A DNA stretch of 64,000 nt, taken from the NCBI RefSeq assembly GCF_003711105.1, contig NZ_CP023865.1, positions 4,117,001-4,181,000 on the forward strand, in the 5' to 3' direction. This DNA is from Actinoplanes teichomyceticus ATCC 31121. Its GTDB lineage: Bacteria; Actinomycetota; Actinomycetes; Mycobacteriales; Micromonosporaceae. A program made the position numbers and the translations under genes. Shown here in pieces: positions 38,328-45,892 of this stretch (positions within the stretch are counted from its first letter, which is position 1; every line of letters starts with the position of its first letter). A model generated the notes under the pieces. That model was not told the origin of the DNA and did no database searches. It was given only the letters and a program-made list of their open reading frames with translations.

Positions 38328-38450
38328 GCCGGCCACCGGGCGCGCTGTTCGCCGGGCCGATCCGGACGGCGCCCCCGCCGACCACCGGGCGCTGTTCGCC
38401 CGGCCCGATCCCGGACGGCGCCCCGCCGGCTACCGCGCGCTGTTCGCCCA
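38328..38450. repeat. Degenerate tandem repeats resembling the efeB 3' end
   Basis: Three units of about 47 nt begin at 38328, 38375 and 38422. Each contains CCGRCYACCGSGCG-CTGTTCGCC, similar to the last codons of efeB (38270-38299, reading DDHWGRALFA), and the first two end in CGATCCGGACGGCGCCC. The array lies between efeB and the M56 peptidase gene and looks like repeated duplication of the gene end. Confidence 0.7.
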
Positions 38451-38485
38451 GGCATGATCGCGACCGGCCACCGCGGGCCGCGGTG

Positions 38486-39382
38486 TCACCGCAGCGCCGC
38501 CCGGATCAGCTCGACCAGATCGACGGTCGCCTCACCGGTCCAGACCACCGAGCTGAGCGCGACCAGCACCGGCACGATCAGCAGGGCCCCCGGGGCCGGT
38601 CGCGGCGGCGGCCGCAACAGGTGCGCGACCCGCCGGGGTACGACCCCGCCCGGCGCCGCCGCGTGCAACGCCGCCGTGACCGGGCTGCCCGCCCCGGCCA
38701 GCGCCGCCACCCCGATCGCGTGCGCCAGCGTCCGCCGGCTGCCCAGGTCGGTCGCGGCCCGCTCGTCGGCGGCCCGCTCGATCAGGTAGTCGACGTGCCT
38801 GGCGACCCACCACAGCGCCGGATGCGCGGCCACCGCCAGCTCGGCCACCCGGGCCAGCCGGTGGTGACCCCCGGCCAGGTGCGCGTGCTCGTGCGCGAGC
38901 AGCGCCTCGAACTGCCGGTCGGTGAGCAGCCCGCGCATCCCGGTGGTGACCACCACGTGCCCCGGATCGCCGGGGACCGCGAACGCCCGCGGCGCCTCGT
39001 CGGTCAGCACGACCACGCCGCCCGGCCCGCCGTCCGGCGCCATCGCCAGCACCCGCCGCTGCCGCCGCCAGCGCCGCGCCACCAGCACCAGCACCAGGAC
39101 CGAGAGCGCCAGGCTGCACCACGGCACCCACCCGACCCCGGCGGTGTCGGCCGCGACGACCGCGGGCGACCAGCCGAACAGCCGGCCGGCCACCGGCGTC
39201 TGGGCGAGCGCGTGCGCGGCCAGCAACAACAGGTTGATCGTGCTGGCCGCGGCCACGGTCAGCGCCGACCAGGCGACCACCGGCGCCGCCCGGCCGGGCG
39301 CGAGCCGGTCCGCGAGCAGCCGCACCACCAGCGCGGCCAGCGGCGGCGCCACGACCACCGACCACACGAAATGATCAAACAT
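38486..39382 (-). CDS. M56-family membrane metallopeptidase (BlaR1-like), no BlaI partner nearby
   Basis: 298 residues; ATG 39382. Four membrane spans (for example PPLAALVVRLLADRL, WCSLALSVLVLVLVARR, the last one near residue 280) surround a cytoplasmic zinc-protease domain with the HEHAHLAGGHH motif (HExxH) and a downstream ERAADERAATD segment that supplies the third ligand. M56 proteins usually cleave a BlaI-type repressor; no such gene lies on either side here (the 419 nt upstream are non-coding), and there is no penicillin-sensor domain. Function beyond peptidase is unknown. Confidence 0.9.
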   Translation of the reverse strand: MFDHFVWSVVVAPPLAALVVRLLADRLAPGRAAPVVAWSALTVAAASTINLLLLAAHALAQTPVAGRLFGWSPAVVAADTAGVGWVPWCSLALSVLVLVLVARRWRRQRRVLAMAPDGGPGGVVVLTDEAPRAFAVPGDPGHVVVTTGMRGLLTDRQFEALLAHEHAHLAGGHHRLARVAELAVAAHPALWWVARHVDYLIERAADERAATDLGSRRTLAHAIGVAALAGAGSPVTAALHAAAPGGVVPRRVAHLLRPPPRPAPGALLIVPVLVALSSVVWTGEATVDLVELIRAALR

Positions 39383-39801
39383 CGTCGTACCCTCTCAGCG
39401 GGCTCCGTCGAGCACCGCCCGCCATGCTCTCACCCGCGGCCCCGGCCGCCGCGGCGCTGCCCGGCCCGCGCCCGCAGGCTCGTCCGGCGCGCGAAGCCGG
39501 CCCTCCCCCCGGGCCGCCGGGAGGATGGAGCTTCGAGCACCCCGGCGCCGCCCCGTCATGCCGCCGCCCGCGTCCGCGGGTACCGCGGAATCGTGCGCTC
39601 GGGCGCGACGGGTGGCCGGCGGCACGGTGTGCACGTCGGGGGCCGGCGCCGGATCCCGCGGCCCCGGCAGCCGCGAGCCGGCACGGCACGGCCCGGACGC
39701 CGATCGATGTCCGCGTCACGACCGGCATTCATCGAACCTGATATCGTCGCGCCGGTCTCGGCCCGAGGCGACGAGGTACACGGGGGAAGGAACCACCTGC
39801 C
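39383..39801. other. Intergenic region between M56 peptidase and beta-propeller genes
   Basis: 419 nt. I see no gene: all frames that stay open are uniformly Pro/Arg/Gly-rich and lack ribosome sites. It must hold the promoters of both divergent genes; the last 40 nt contain the GGAAGGAACC ribosome site of the beta-propeller gene. No clear palindrome or repeat. Confidence 0.5.
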
Positions 39802-41082
39802 ATGCGCCGCACACCATCCGCACGTCTGTGCTGCTGTCTGACCGTCACCGCCGCGCTCGCGGCCGCGCTGCCGGCGCCCGCGCACGCCGCCGTCCTGGCC
39901 ACGCGGCTCGTGTCGGTCACCCCGGACGGCACCCAGGGCGAGAAGGATTCCCTCCTGCCGTCCGCCGACGCGCGGGGCCGGTTCGTCGTCTTCGAGTCGC
40001 AGGCGTCGAACCTGGCGTCCGACGACGACAACGGCCAGTACGACGTCTTTCTCGTCGACCGCGCCACCGGCTCCCTGGAGCTGATCTCCCGTGGCGCGGA
40101 CGGCAGACCGCTGCCGGGCAGCTCCGGAGGATCGCAGATCAGCGCCGACGGCCGGTTCGTCACCTACTACTCGTGGACCGGGACGAGCGCCGAGCCGCCC
40201 CGGGTCTACGTGTACGACCGGGCCGCCCGGGCGACCACACCGGTCCCGACCGGGGCCGCGGGCGGCACGTCCCCCAGCATCAGCGGCGACGGCCGGTACG
40301 TGACGTTCAAGTCCCGTTCCGAGGACCTCGTCCCGGACGCCAACGGCTGGTACGAGGACATCTTCGTCCACGACCGCCAGACCGGCGCGACCACGATCGC
40401 CTCCCGTGCCGCCGACGGCGCCCAGGGCGACCGGTCCAGTTCCCGGGGCGTCATCACCGCCGACGGCCGGCACCTCGCGTTCGCCTCCGACGCCACGAAC
40501 CTGGTGCCCGGCGACACCAACGACACCGAGGACATCTTCCTCAAGGACCTCACGACCGGCGCGGTCCAGCGGATCAGCGTGACCGGCGACGGCTCGCAGG
40601 GCACCGATTTCTGGATCTACAGCGATCCGTCGGTCAGCGCGGACGGCCGGTACGTCGGCTACGCCACCACCGCCGCGTTCGCCCCGGACGACACCAACGA
40701 CGACATCGACGTGTACCTGCACGACACCGGCACGGGCGAGACCACACTGGTCTCCCGCGGGCACGACGGGCAGCCCCTGGACGCGGGGTGGGCGTCGTCG
40801 CCGGCGGTCAGCGGCGACGGCGGCTCGATCGCGTTCTGGTCGAGTTCCGGCCAGGTCGTCGCGGACGACACCAACCTGGCCGGCGACCTGTTCGTGTACG
40901 ACCGGGCCGGCGGCGTCACCGAGCGGGTGTCCGTCACCGGCTCGGGCGCGCAGGCGGACGGCGCGGACAGCGGCGTGTTGAGCCACGACGGCCGCCTGGT
41001 CTTCTACCGCGCCGGGGCGGCGAACCTCGTCCCGGACGACACGAACGGCGCCGACGACATCTTCGTGACGAGTCGCTCGTGA
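39802..41082 (+). CDS. Second secreted TolB/PD40-type beta-propeller protein
   Basis: 426 residues; ATG 39802 with GGAAGGAACC upstream. Signal peptide about 1-30 (LPAPAHA). Repeats of about 50 residues with SADGRFVxxYS and LVPGDTNDTEDIFLKDL, the same pattern as at 13621-14889, plus more substituted blades (QVVADDTNLAGDLFVYDR). The two proteins share layout and blade motifs but not obvious long identities, so they are paralogues of some age. No enzymatic or anchoring motif. Role unknown. Confidence 0.85.
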   Translation: MRRTPSARLCCCLTVTAALAAALPAPAHAAVLATRLVSVTPDGTQGEKDSLLPSADARGRFVVFESQASNLASDDDNGQYDVFLVDRATGSLELISRGADGRPLPGSSGGSQISADGRFVTYYSWTGTSAEPPRVYVYDRAARATTPVPTGAAGGTSPSISGDGRYVTFKSRSEDLVPDANGWYEDIFVHDRQTGATTIASRAADGAQGDRSSSRGVITADGRHLAFASDATNLVPGDTNDTEDIFLKDLTTGAVQRISVTGDGSQGTDFWIYSDPSVSADGRYVGYATTAAFAPDDTNDDIDVYLHDTGTGETTLVSRGHDGQPLDAGWASSPAVSGDGGSIAFWSSSGQVVADDTNLAGDLFVYDRAGGVTERVSVTGSGAQADGADSGVLSHDGRLVFYRAGAANLVPDDTNGADDIFVTSRS

Positions 41083-41186
41083 TCCGGGCCCGCGAGCGCC
41101 CGCGCCGGCAGGCATCGGCATCCGGATCCGGCCGGTTCGGGTGTTCGGGCGCGCCGGCGCCGACCCCGGGATCGGCCGGCGGCTGA

Positions 41187-41277
41187 GCCGAGGAGCGGCG
41201 CCGGCGGCAGGCGCTGCGGCCCACGCCCGGAGTGCCGAGGAGCGGCGCCGGCGGCAGGCGCTGCGGCCCACGCCCGG
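41187..41277. repeat. Exact 44-nt tandem duplication (period 47)
   Basis: The 44 nt starting GCCGAGGAGCGGCGCCGGCG at 41187-41230 are repeated exactly at 41234-41277, just after the beta-propeller gene and before the AraC promoter. Exactness indicates a recent event. Confidence 0.9.
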
Positions 41278-41308
41278 GGCGCCGGTCGGCCGGCGATAGT
41301 CTTCGGCG

Positions 41309-42316
41309 GTGTCGCTCGTGCGCTCGGCCGGTCTGCAGAGGTTCCGGGAGACCGTCGAGGGGCTCGGCGGCGATCCGGCGCGCTACGCCCGGCAGGCCGG
41401 TCTGCCGGTGGCCGCCCTGGACACCGACGACCTGCTGATCGAGGACACCGCGATCGCGGCGGTGCTGGAGATCGCGGCGGTGGCGCTGCGCTGCCCGGAC
41501 CTCGGCCTGCGGGTGGCGTCGGCGCAGGATCTGAGCATGCTCGGCCCGCTGGCGGTGGCCATCCAGCACTCGCCGTCGGTCGGCGACGCCCTGGAGTGCA
41601 CGTCGCGGTACATGTTCGTGCACGCCCGTGACCTGCACGTGTCGCTGATCGACGACCCGGAGGGCGCGCCGGGGGTCAAGGGCCTGCGGTACGCGTTCGG
41701 CGCGGGGGTGCGGCCGCTGCCCCAGGCGACGGACATGACCGTGCTGTTCGTGCACCGTGCGGTGACCTTCCTGGTCGGCGGCGGGTACGGGCTGCGGTCG
41801 GTGGATCTGCCGCACCGGCCGGCGGCGCCCCGGCAGCGGTACGAGCAGGCGTTCGGGGCGCGGGTCCGGTTCGGCCGGCCGGAGGCGCTGCTGCGGGTGC
41901 CGGCGAGCCTGCTCGGCCGCCCGCTGGAAGGGGTGGACGCGACGCTGCGCAGCCTGGCGCTGGCGTTCCTGTCCCGGCAGGCGCCGGAACCGGGCAGCCC
42001 GGTGGCGGCGCGGGTGCGTGCGGTTCTGGCGCAGGCGCTGGGCACCGGTTCGACCGATCTGGCCGGCGTCGCGCGAGCGCTCGCCGTGCACCCGCGCACC
42101 CTGCAACGCGAACTGGCCGGCCAGGGCCGGTCGTTCGCGGAGATCCTGGACGGCCTGCGCCGGTCCCGGGCGCACACCTATCTCACCGGGACCGACATGC
42201 CGCTGGCTCAGGTGAGCCGGCTGCTGGGGTTCGCCGAGCAGGCGGTGCTCAGCCGCTGCGCCCGCCGGTGGTGGGGTACCAGCCCGTCCGCGCTGCGGCG
42301 CGCGGCCCGGCAGTAG
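41309..42316 (+). CDS. AraC-family regulator (arabinose-operon-type/OruR-like sensor domain)
   Basis: 335 residues from GTG 41309, 6 nt after TAGTCT, so leaderless. N-terminal Arabinose_bd-type sensor (about 15-200: GGDPARYARQAGLPVAALDT, LGLRVASAQDLSMLGPLAVA). C-terminal AraC HTH about 235-330 (GVARALAVHPRTLQRELAGQ, PLAQVSRLLGFAEQAVLSRC, RWWGTSPSALR). This subgroup often controls alcohol, alkane or fatty-acid catabolic genes. The convergent acyl-CoA dehydrogenase operon next to it is the natural target. Confidence 0.9.
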   Translation: MSLVRSAGLQRFRETVEGLGGDPARYARQAGLPVAALDTDDLLIEDTAIAAVLEIAAVALRCPDLGLRVASAQDLSMLGPLAVAIQHSPSVGDALECTSRYMFVHARDLHVSLIDDPEGAPGVKGLRYAFGAGVRPLPQATDMTVLFVHRAVTFLVGGGYGLRSVDLPHRPAAPRQRYEQAFGARVRFGRPEALLRVPASLLGRPLEGVDATLRSLALAFLSRQAPEPGSPVAARVRAVLAQALGTGSTDLAGVARALAVHPRTLQRELAGQGRSFAEILDGLRRSRAHTYLTGTDMPLAQVSRLLGFAEQAVLSRCARRWWGTSPSALRRAARQ

Positions 42317-42325
42317 GGCCCCCGG

Positions 42326-43312
42326 TCACGGTGCGGCCAGCACCGCCACGTCGTCCTCGGTGAGGCTGCCCGCGACGATCGTCCGGTGGTGCTCGGCCGC
42401 CGAGGTGACGAAGCCGTACGAGCCGTCGGCGGCGCGCAGGTCGTGCACCGGGCGCCCGTCGAGGGTGAAGGCCATCACCCAGGCGACGACGGCGGGCCGG
42501 GGCCGGACCGCCGCGGGCAGGTTCCACAGCAGCAGCCGCAGGAATCCGGGCAGCGGCAGCAGCCGGTCCAGCAGGCGGTCGCGCGGGGCGGCGATGCCGA
42601 GCCAGAGCAGGCCGTCGCTGCCCAGCGACATGTTGTCCGGGAAGCCGGGCAGGTTGTCGACCAGCACGTCGGTACGCCCGGCGTCCGGGCCGGTCAGCTG
42701 ATACCGGCGGATCCGGTAACCGGTGGTCTCGGCGAACAGCAGGTGCGATTCGTCGGGGGCCAGGACCAGTCCGTTGGCGAATTTCAGTCCGGTCAGCAGC
42801 GTGGTGACGGCGCCGTCCGGGTCGCGGCGCAGCAACCGGCCGGTGCCGGAGTGCTCGAAGACGTCACCGAGATGGTCGTGCAGGCGCCACCGGGTGGTGG
42901 AGGTGGTGAACCAGATCGTGCCGTCGGCGGCCTGCGTCACGTTGCTGGCGAAGGTCAGCGGCGCGCCGTCGACCGTGTCGACGAGGGTGTCGACGGCGCC
43001 GTCCGGGCGTACCAGGAGCAGTCCCCGGTCGTGGTCGCAGACCAGGACGCCGCCGTCGGCGCGCGCGTGCAGCCCGAGCGGGCGGCCGCCGGTGTCGGCG
43101 AGCACCGTGCGTTCGCCGGTGGCCGGGTCGATGCGCAGGATGCGCCCGTCGGCGGTGCCGGTGAGGATTTGTCCGGCGGTGTCGAAGACGACGTCCTCGG
43201 GTCCGTGCCCGCCGGTCGGCAGCCGGCGCAGCACCCTCAGCGGCGCGGTGGGCCCGCGGTCCCGGCGGGCCGGCGGCGTCCAGCGGCGGGCTCTGATCAG
43301 TCGACGGGTCAT
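42326..43312 (-). CDS. SMP-30/strictosidine-synthase-like beta-propeller lactonase
   Basis: 328 residues; ATG 43312 overlaps the upstream phosphotransferase-like gene by 4 nt. Six-blade propeller with typical strands: GPEDVVFDTAGQILTGTADG, RPLGLHARADGGVLVCDHDRG, VTQAADGTIWFTTS, LKFANGLVLAPDESHLLFAE and GFPDNMSLGSDGLLWLG, the last two carrying the Asn/Asp that bind calcium in the family. Probably a lactonase/esterase acting late in the pathway. It lacks a signal peptide. Last gene of the five-gene operon; stop lies 9 nt from the stop of the convergent AraC gene. Confidence 0.9.
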   Translation of the reverse strand: MTRRLIRARRWTPPARRDRGPTAPLRVLRRLPTGGHGPEDVVFDTAGQILTGTADGRILRIDPATGERTVLADTGGRPLGLHARADGGVLVCDHDRGLLLVRPDGAVDTLVDTVDGAPLTFASNVTQAADGTIWFTTSTTRWRLHDHLGDVFEHSGTGRLLRRDPDGAVTTLLTGLKFANGLVLAPDESHLLFAETTGYRIRRYQLTGPDAGRTDVLVDNLPGFPDNMSLGSDGLLWLGIAAPRDRLLDRLLPLPGFLRLLLWNLPAAVRPRPAVVAWVMAFTLDGRPVHDLRAADGSYGFVTSAAEHHRTIVAGSLTEDDVAVLAAP

Positions 43313-44361
43313 CCGGGCTCCCTGCCTCGTGCCACCCGGCCGATGATGCGCCGGCAGCGTGCCTCCAGCATCAGGCTCGCCACCCAGAAGTGCCGGAACG
43401 CCGGGTTGCGGGTCTGCCGGTGGTGGTAACGGTAGTAGATCTGCTGGACGATCACCGCGAGCCGGAACAGGCCGAACACCTCGTAGAACGCCCACTGCCG
43501 GTCGGTGAGCCCGATGCCGCTGCGCGCGCAGTAGTAGTCGACCACCTCGCGGCGGGTCAGCATGCCCGGCGTGTGGGTGGGCTGGCGGCGGAAGGCCCGC
43601 ATCAGCGGTCCGTCATCGGCCTGCACCCAGTAGGCCAGGGCGCCGCCGAGGTCCATCAGCGGGTCGCCGACGGTGGCCATCTCCCAGTCCAGCAGCGCCA
43701 CCGGCCGGGTCGGGTCGGCAGGGTCGAAGACCAGGTTGTCGAAGCGGAAGTCGTTGTGGATCAGGCAGGCGCCGCGGTCGGCGGGCTGGTTGTCCCGCAG
43801 CCACGCCATCACCTTCTCGAACGAGCCGACGTTGCGGGTACGGGCGGCGCGGTACCGCCCGCTCCAGCCGTCGACCTGCCGGGACACGTACCCGGCGCCG
43901 CGGCCCAGGTCGGACAGGCCGGCCGCGGCCGGGTCGACCGCGTGCAGGTCGGCGAGCAGGTCGAGGGCCCGGGTGCACAGCTGCCGGACCTGTCCGGGCG
44001 GCAGATCGAGGCCGAGTTCGCGGCGCGGGATGTGCCCGGCCACCCGCCGCATCAGGTAGAACGGCGAGCCGATCACCGACTCGTCGGCGCAGTACGCGAC
44101 CATCTCCGGCACGTGGCGGAAGACCGGTGCGAGCGCGGCCTGGATACGGTACTCGCGGCCCATGTCGTGCGCGCCGGCCGCCTTCCGCCCGGCCGGCGGG
44201 CGGCGCAGGATCAGGTCCCGCTCCGGCCAGCGCAGCAGGTAGGTGAGGTTGGACGCGCCGCCGGCGAACTGCCGCACCTGCGGTGTGCCGTCGACGCCCA
44301 GCCACCCGGCGACCGCCGCCGCGTCGAACGCGTCCTCGGCGCGTACCGGCCGCAGGCTCAC
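43309..44361 (-). CDS. Phosphotransferase (APH)-family protein, acyl-CoA dehydrogenase-associated
   Basis: 350 residues; GTG 44361 overlaps the SDR stop by 4 nt. Kinase-like fold: nucleotide loop RQFAGGASNLTYLLRW, Lys-equivalent LILRRPPAGRKAAGAHDMGRE, catalytic loop CLIHNDFRFDNLVFDP and the metal motif LLDWEMATVGDPLMDLG. This subgroup (as in human ACAD10/11 and mycobacterial FadE36) sits beside or fused to acyl-CoA dehydrogenases; in ACAD10/11 it phosphorylates 4-hydroxy-acyl-CoAs. Here it is a free protein two genes downstream of the dehydrogenase. Confidence 0.92.
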   Translation of the reverse strand: MSLRPVRAEDAFDAAAVAGWLGVDGTPQVRQFAGGASNLTYLLRWPERDLILRRPPAGRKAAGAHDMGREYRIQAALAPVFRHVPEMVAYCADESVIGSPFYLMRRVAGHIPRRELGLDLPPGQVRQLCTRALDLLADLHAVDPAAAGLSDLGRGAGYVSRQVDGWSGRYRAARTRNVGSFEKVMAWLRDNQPADRGACLIHNDFRFDNLVFDPADPTRPVALLDWEMATVGDPLMDLGGALAYWVQADDGPLMRAFRRQPTHTPGMLTRREVVDYYCARSGIGLTDRQWAFYEVFGLFRLAVIVQQIYYRYHHRQTRNPAFRHFWVASLMLEARCRRIIGRVARGREPG

Positions 44362-45104
44362 ACCATCCTCCGGACCACGGACAGCGGCAGGACGCGCATG
44401 GCCACGGCGATCGGCGCCCACGGCCAGGCCGGCACGTACGCCTTCGCCCTGCGCTTCTCGATCGCGGCGACCATCGCGCGCACCCCGGTGCGGGTATCCA
44501 CCATGAACCGGGTCTTCTGCTGCACGTGCGCGTTCATCTCGGAGCGGATGTAGCCCGGGTAGATCACCGAGACGTCCACGCCGCGGATCCGCTCGGAGCG
44601 CACGCCCTCGGCGATCGCCGCCACGCCGGCCTTCGTCGCCGCGTAGGTGGTCATCGACTTGCGCATCCCGCGCAGCGCGGACATCGAGGAGATGAGCACC
44701 AGGTGGCCGCCCTGCTGGGCCCGGAAGATCTGCAGGGCGGCTTCGGTCTGCGCCAGCGCCCCGACGAAGTTGACCATGGCGGTGTCCCGGTTCGCGTCCC
44801 ACCGGCCGGAGCCCAGCGGCGCGCCCTTGCCCAGCCCGGCGTTGACCACCACCCGGTCGATGCGGCCGAATGCGGCGGCGAACTCGCCGAACACGCGGAA
44901 CACCGCCGCGTCGTCGGTGACGTCCAGCCGGCGTACGCTGACCCGCGGCTTGCCGGGGCCGCCCAGCTCGGCGGCGAGAGCGGTGAGCCGGTCGGTGCGC
45001 CGGGCGCACAGGGCGAGGTCGTAGCCGAGGGCGGCGAACTGCCGCGCCATCTCCTCGCCCAGCCCCGCGCTGGCGCCGGTGATCAGTACGACGCCCCGGC
45101 TCAT
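44358..45104 (-). CDS. Short-chain dehydrogenase/reductase
   Basis: 248 residues; ATG 45104, overlapping the upstream SDR by 4 nt. NAD(P) loop LITGASAGLGEEMAR, NAG motif VVVNAGLGKG, catalytic Ser in ISSMSALRG, and YAATKAG with Tyr and Lys. The basic residues after strand 2 (ALCARRTDR) suggest NADP(H). C-terminal stretch with YVPAWPWAPIAVAMRVLPLS is hydrophobic and may touch the membrane. Probably oxidises or reduces a hydroxy/keto lipid intermediate in the same operon. Confidence 0.93.
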   Translation of the reverse strand: MSRGVVLITGASAGLGEEMARQFAALGYDLALCARRTDRLTALAAELGGPGKPRVSVRRLDVTDDAAVFRVFGEFAAAFGRIDRVVVNAGLGKGAPLGSGRWDANRDTAMVNFVGALAQTEAALQIFRAQQGGHLVLISSMSALRGMRKSMTTYAATKAGVAAIAEGVRSERIRGVDVSVIYPGYIRSEMNAHVQQKTRFMVDTRTGVRAMVAAIEKRRAKAYVPAWPWAPIAVAMRVLPLSVVRRMV

Positions 45105-45892
45105 CCGGCGCCTCCGGAGAGCTCCGCGCGGCGGGTCTTCGCGCCGGCGGCCAGCATCCGGCGGTCGTACAGGGCGCGCGCGAACCGCTTGGTCCAGTAG
45201 GCGACCCGGGCGTTGCGGTCGGGCAGGATCAGGAAGGTGCGGGCATCCACGGCCCGCAGCACCCGCGCGGCGATCTCGTCCGCGCCCAGCCGCGCCTCGG
45301 TGATCAGTGCGGTGGCGGCCCGGGTCATCATCGGGTCGTCGCCGGACAGCGACGCCGCCAGGTTGGTGCGGAAGAACGTGGGGCAGACGACGGAGACGTC
45401 CACGCCCCAGGGCCCCAGTTCGTGGCGCAGCGTCTCGGACAGCGCGACGATCGCCGCCTTGCTCGCGTTGTAGGAGCTCATCGACGGCGGGTGGACCAGC
45501 CCGGCGGCGGAGGCCACGTTGACCAGGTGGCCGTGGCCCTGCTGTTTGAACAGCGGCGTGAAGGTGCGGCAGCCGTTCACCGCGCCCAGCACGTTGACCG
45601 TCAGCACCCGCTGCCAGTGCTCGGCGCCGAGCCGGTCGATGCGGCCACCGGCGGCGATGCCGGCGTTGTTGACCAGCACGTCCAGGCCGCCGAAGTCGTC
45701 GCGGACCCGCTGCAGCGCCCGCGTCCAGTCGGCCTCGCCGGTGATGTCGAGCCTCTGGAAGACGGCGCCGCCGGGCAGGGCGGCCGGCTCGACCAGGTCG
45801 GTGACCAGCACCCGGTCGCCGCGCGCGGCGCAGCGGGCGGCCAGCGCGGCGCCCAGCCCGGACGCGCCGCCGGTGATCAGCACCCGCCTCAT
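45101..45892 (-). CDS. Short-chain dehydrogenase/reductase
   Basis: 263 residues; ATG 45892 overlaps the dehydrogenase stop by 4 nt. LITGGASGLGAALAARC (cofactor loop), LVTDLVEP after strand 2 (Asp, so NAD-preferring), VLVNNAGIAAGG, catalytic Ser in VASAAGLVHP and YNASKAA. Different cofactor preference from the SDR that follows, so the two probably carry out separate steps. C-terminal WTKRFARALYDRRMLAAG is typical of this actinobacterial subgroup. Confidence 0.93.
   Translation of the reverse strand: MRRVLITGGASGLGAALAARCAARGDRVLVTDLVEPAALPGGAVFQRLDITGEADWTRALQRVRDDFGGLDVLVNNAGIAAGGRIDRLGAEHWQRVLTVNVLGAVNGCRTFTPLFKQQGHGHLVNVASAAGLVHPPSMSSYNASKAAIVALSETLRHELGPWGVDVSVVCPTFFRTNLAASLSGDDPMMTRAATALITEARLGADEIAARVLRAVDARTFLILPDRNARVAYWTKRFARALYDRRMLAAGAKTRRAELSGGAG

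Noticed and set aside
38302..38485. Possible additional C-terminal coding for EfeB in the repeat copies
   Set aside because: A clear TGA follows FA in efeB and the copies lack starts; treated as repeats, not exons or programmed readthrough.
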